From positions 1-7,436 of the forward strand of contig JBCCQK010000438.1 of the NCBI GenBank assembly GCA_039024375.1: a stretch of 7,436 nt of DNA. The letters run 5' to 3'. The translations under genes and the position numbers were made by a program. The notes below the pieces were generated by a model. That model was not told the origin of the DNA, made no database searches, and saw nothing but the letters and a program-made list of their open reading frames with translations. Origin of the DNA: JAFMDF01 sp039024375 (GTDB lineage: Bacteria; Bacteroidota; Bacteroidia; Chitinophagales; Saprospiraceae). How positions within the stretch are numbered: the first letter of the stretch is position 1; each line of letters opens with the position of its first letter. Shown in pieces: positions 7,379-7,436 of this stretch.

Positions 7379-7436
7379 GTCCAAAACCTTAATAATTTAA
7401 CCAGTTCATAACATGAGTCATCTAAGCAATTATCAT

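Noticed and set aside
7321..7434. Minus-strand frame open for 37 codons from the right edge to a TGA at 7321-7323
   Set aside because: It would place the terminator-like hairpin inside the coding sequence, and the translation has no recognisable feature. Stops in the other frames at 7422-7435 are better candidates for the upstream gene's end.
7413..7436. ATG with eight open codons on the plus strand running off the right edge
   Set aside because: It is too short to judge, and the adjacent terminator-like hairpin points to a minus-strand neighbour instead.

Overview
The window looks like accessory chromosome of a Bacteroidota bacterium, most likely a Saprospiria (Lewinella/Haliscomenobacter-like) organism. 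The evidence is a type IX secretion (T9SS) type A sorting domain, very large cysteine-rich secreted proteins built from HYR/Ig-like repeats, AT-rich intergenic DNA and no Shine-Dalgarno sequences. The genus is inferred from architecture only; no marker gene is present.

Layout: both real genes are on the minus strand. (1) 7329-7436 holds an apparent terminator hairpin for a minus-strand gene lying beyond the right edge. (2) 6769-7327 is a non-coding leader/promoter region. (3) 2701-6768 is a complete 1355-residue secreted protein: signal peptide, family-specific N-terminal module, two copies of a ~300-residue Ig/HYR block, a carboxypeptidase-regulatory-like domain, a dockerin-like segment, a cohesin-like domain and a T9SS tail. 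(4) 2640-2675 is its rho-independent terminator. (5) 1916-2639 is AT-rich intergenic DNA with several inverted repeats, including a 17-bp palindrome close to the next start. (6) 1-1915 is the 5' part (638 codons) of a second, paralogous secreted protein that runs off the left edge. It has no stop codon in the window, so a simple complete-ORF search would miss it.

The two proteins share the N-terminal module and the same ~300-residue repeat block, so they are tandem paralogs. A terminator and about 785 bp lie between them, which points to separate transcription. They probably act outside the cell as large disulfide-rich, possibly calcium-binding surface or matrix proteins exported by Sec and then T9SS. 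No enzyme domain is visible in either. The many plus-strand ORFs antisense to these genes look like shadows.
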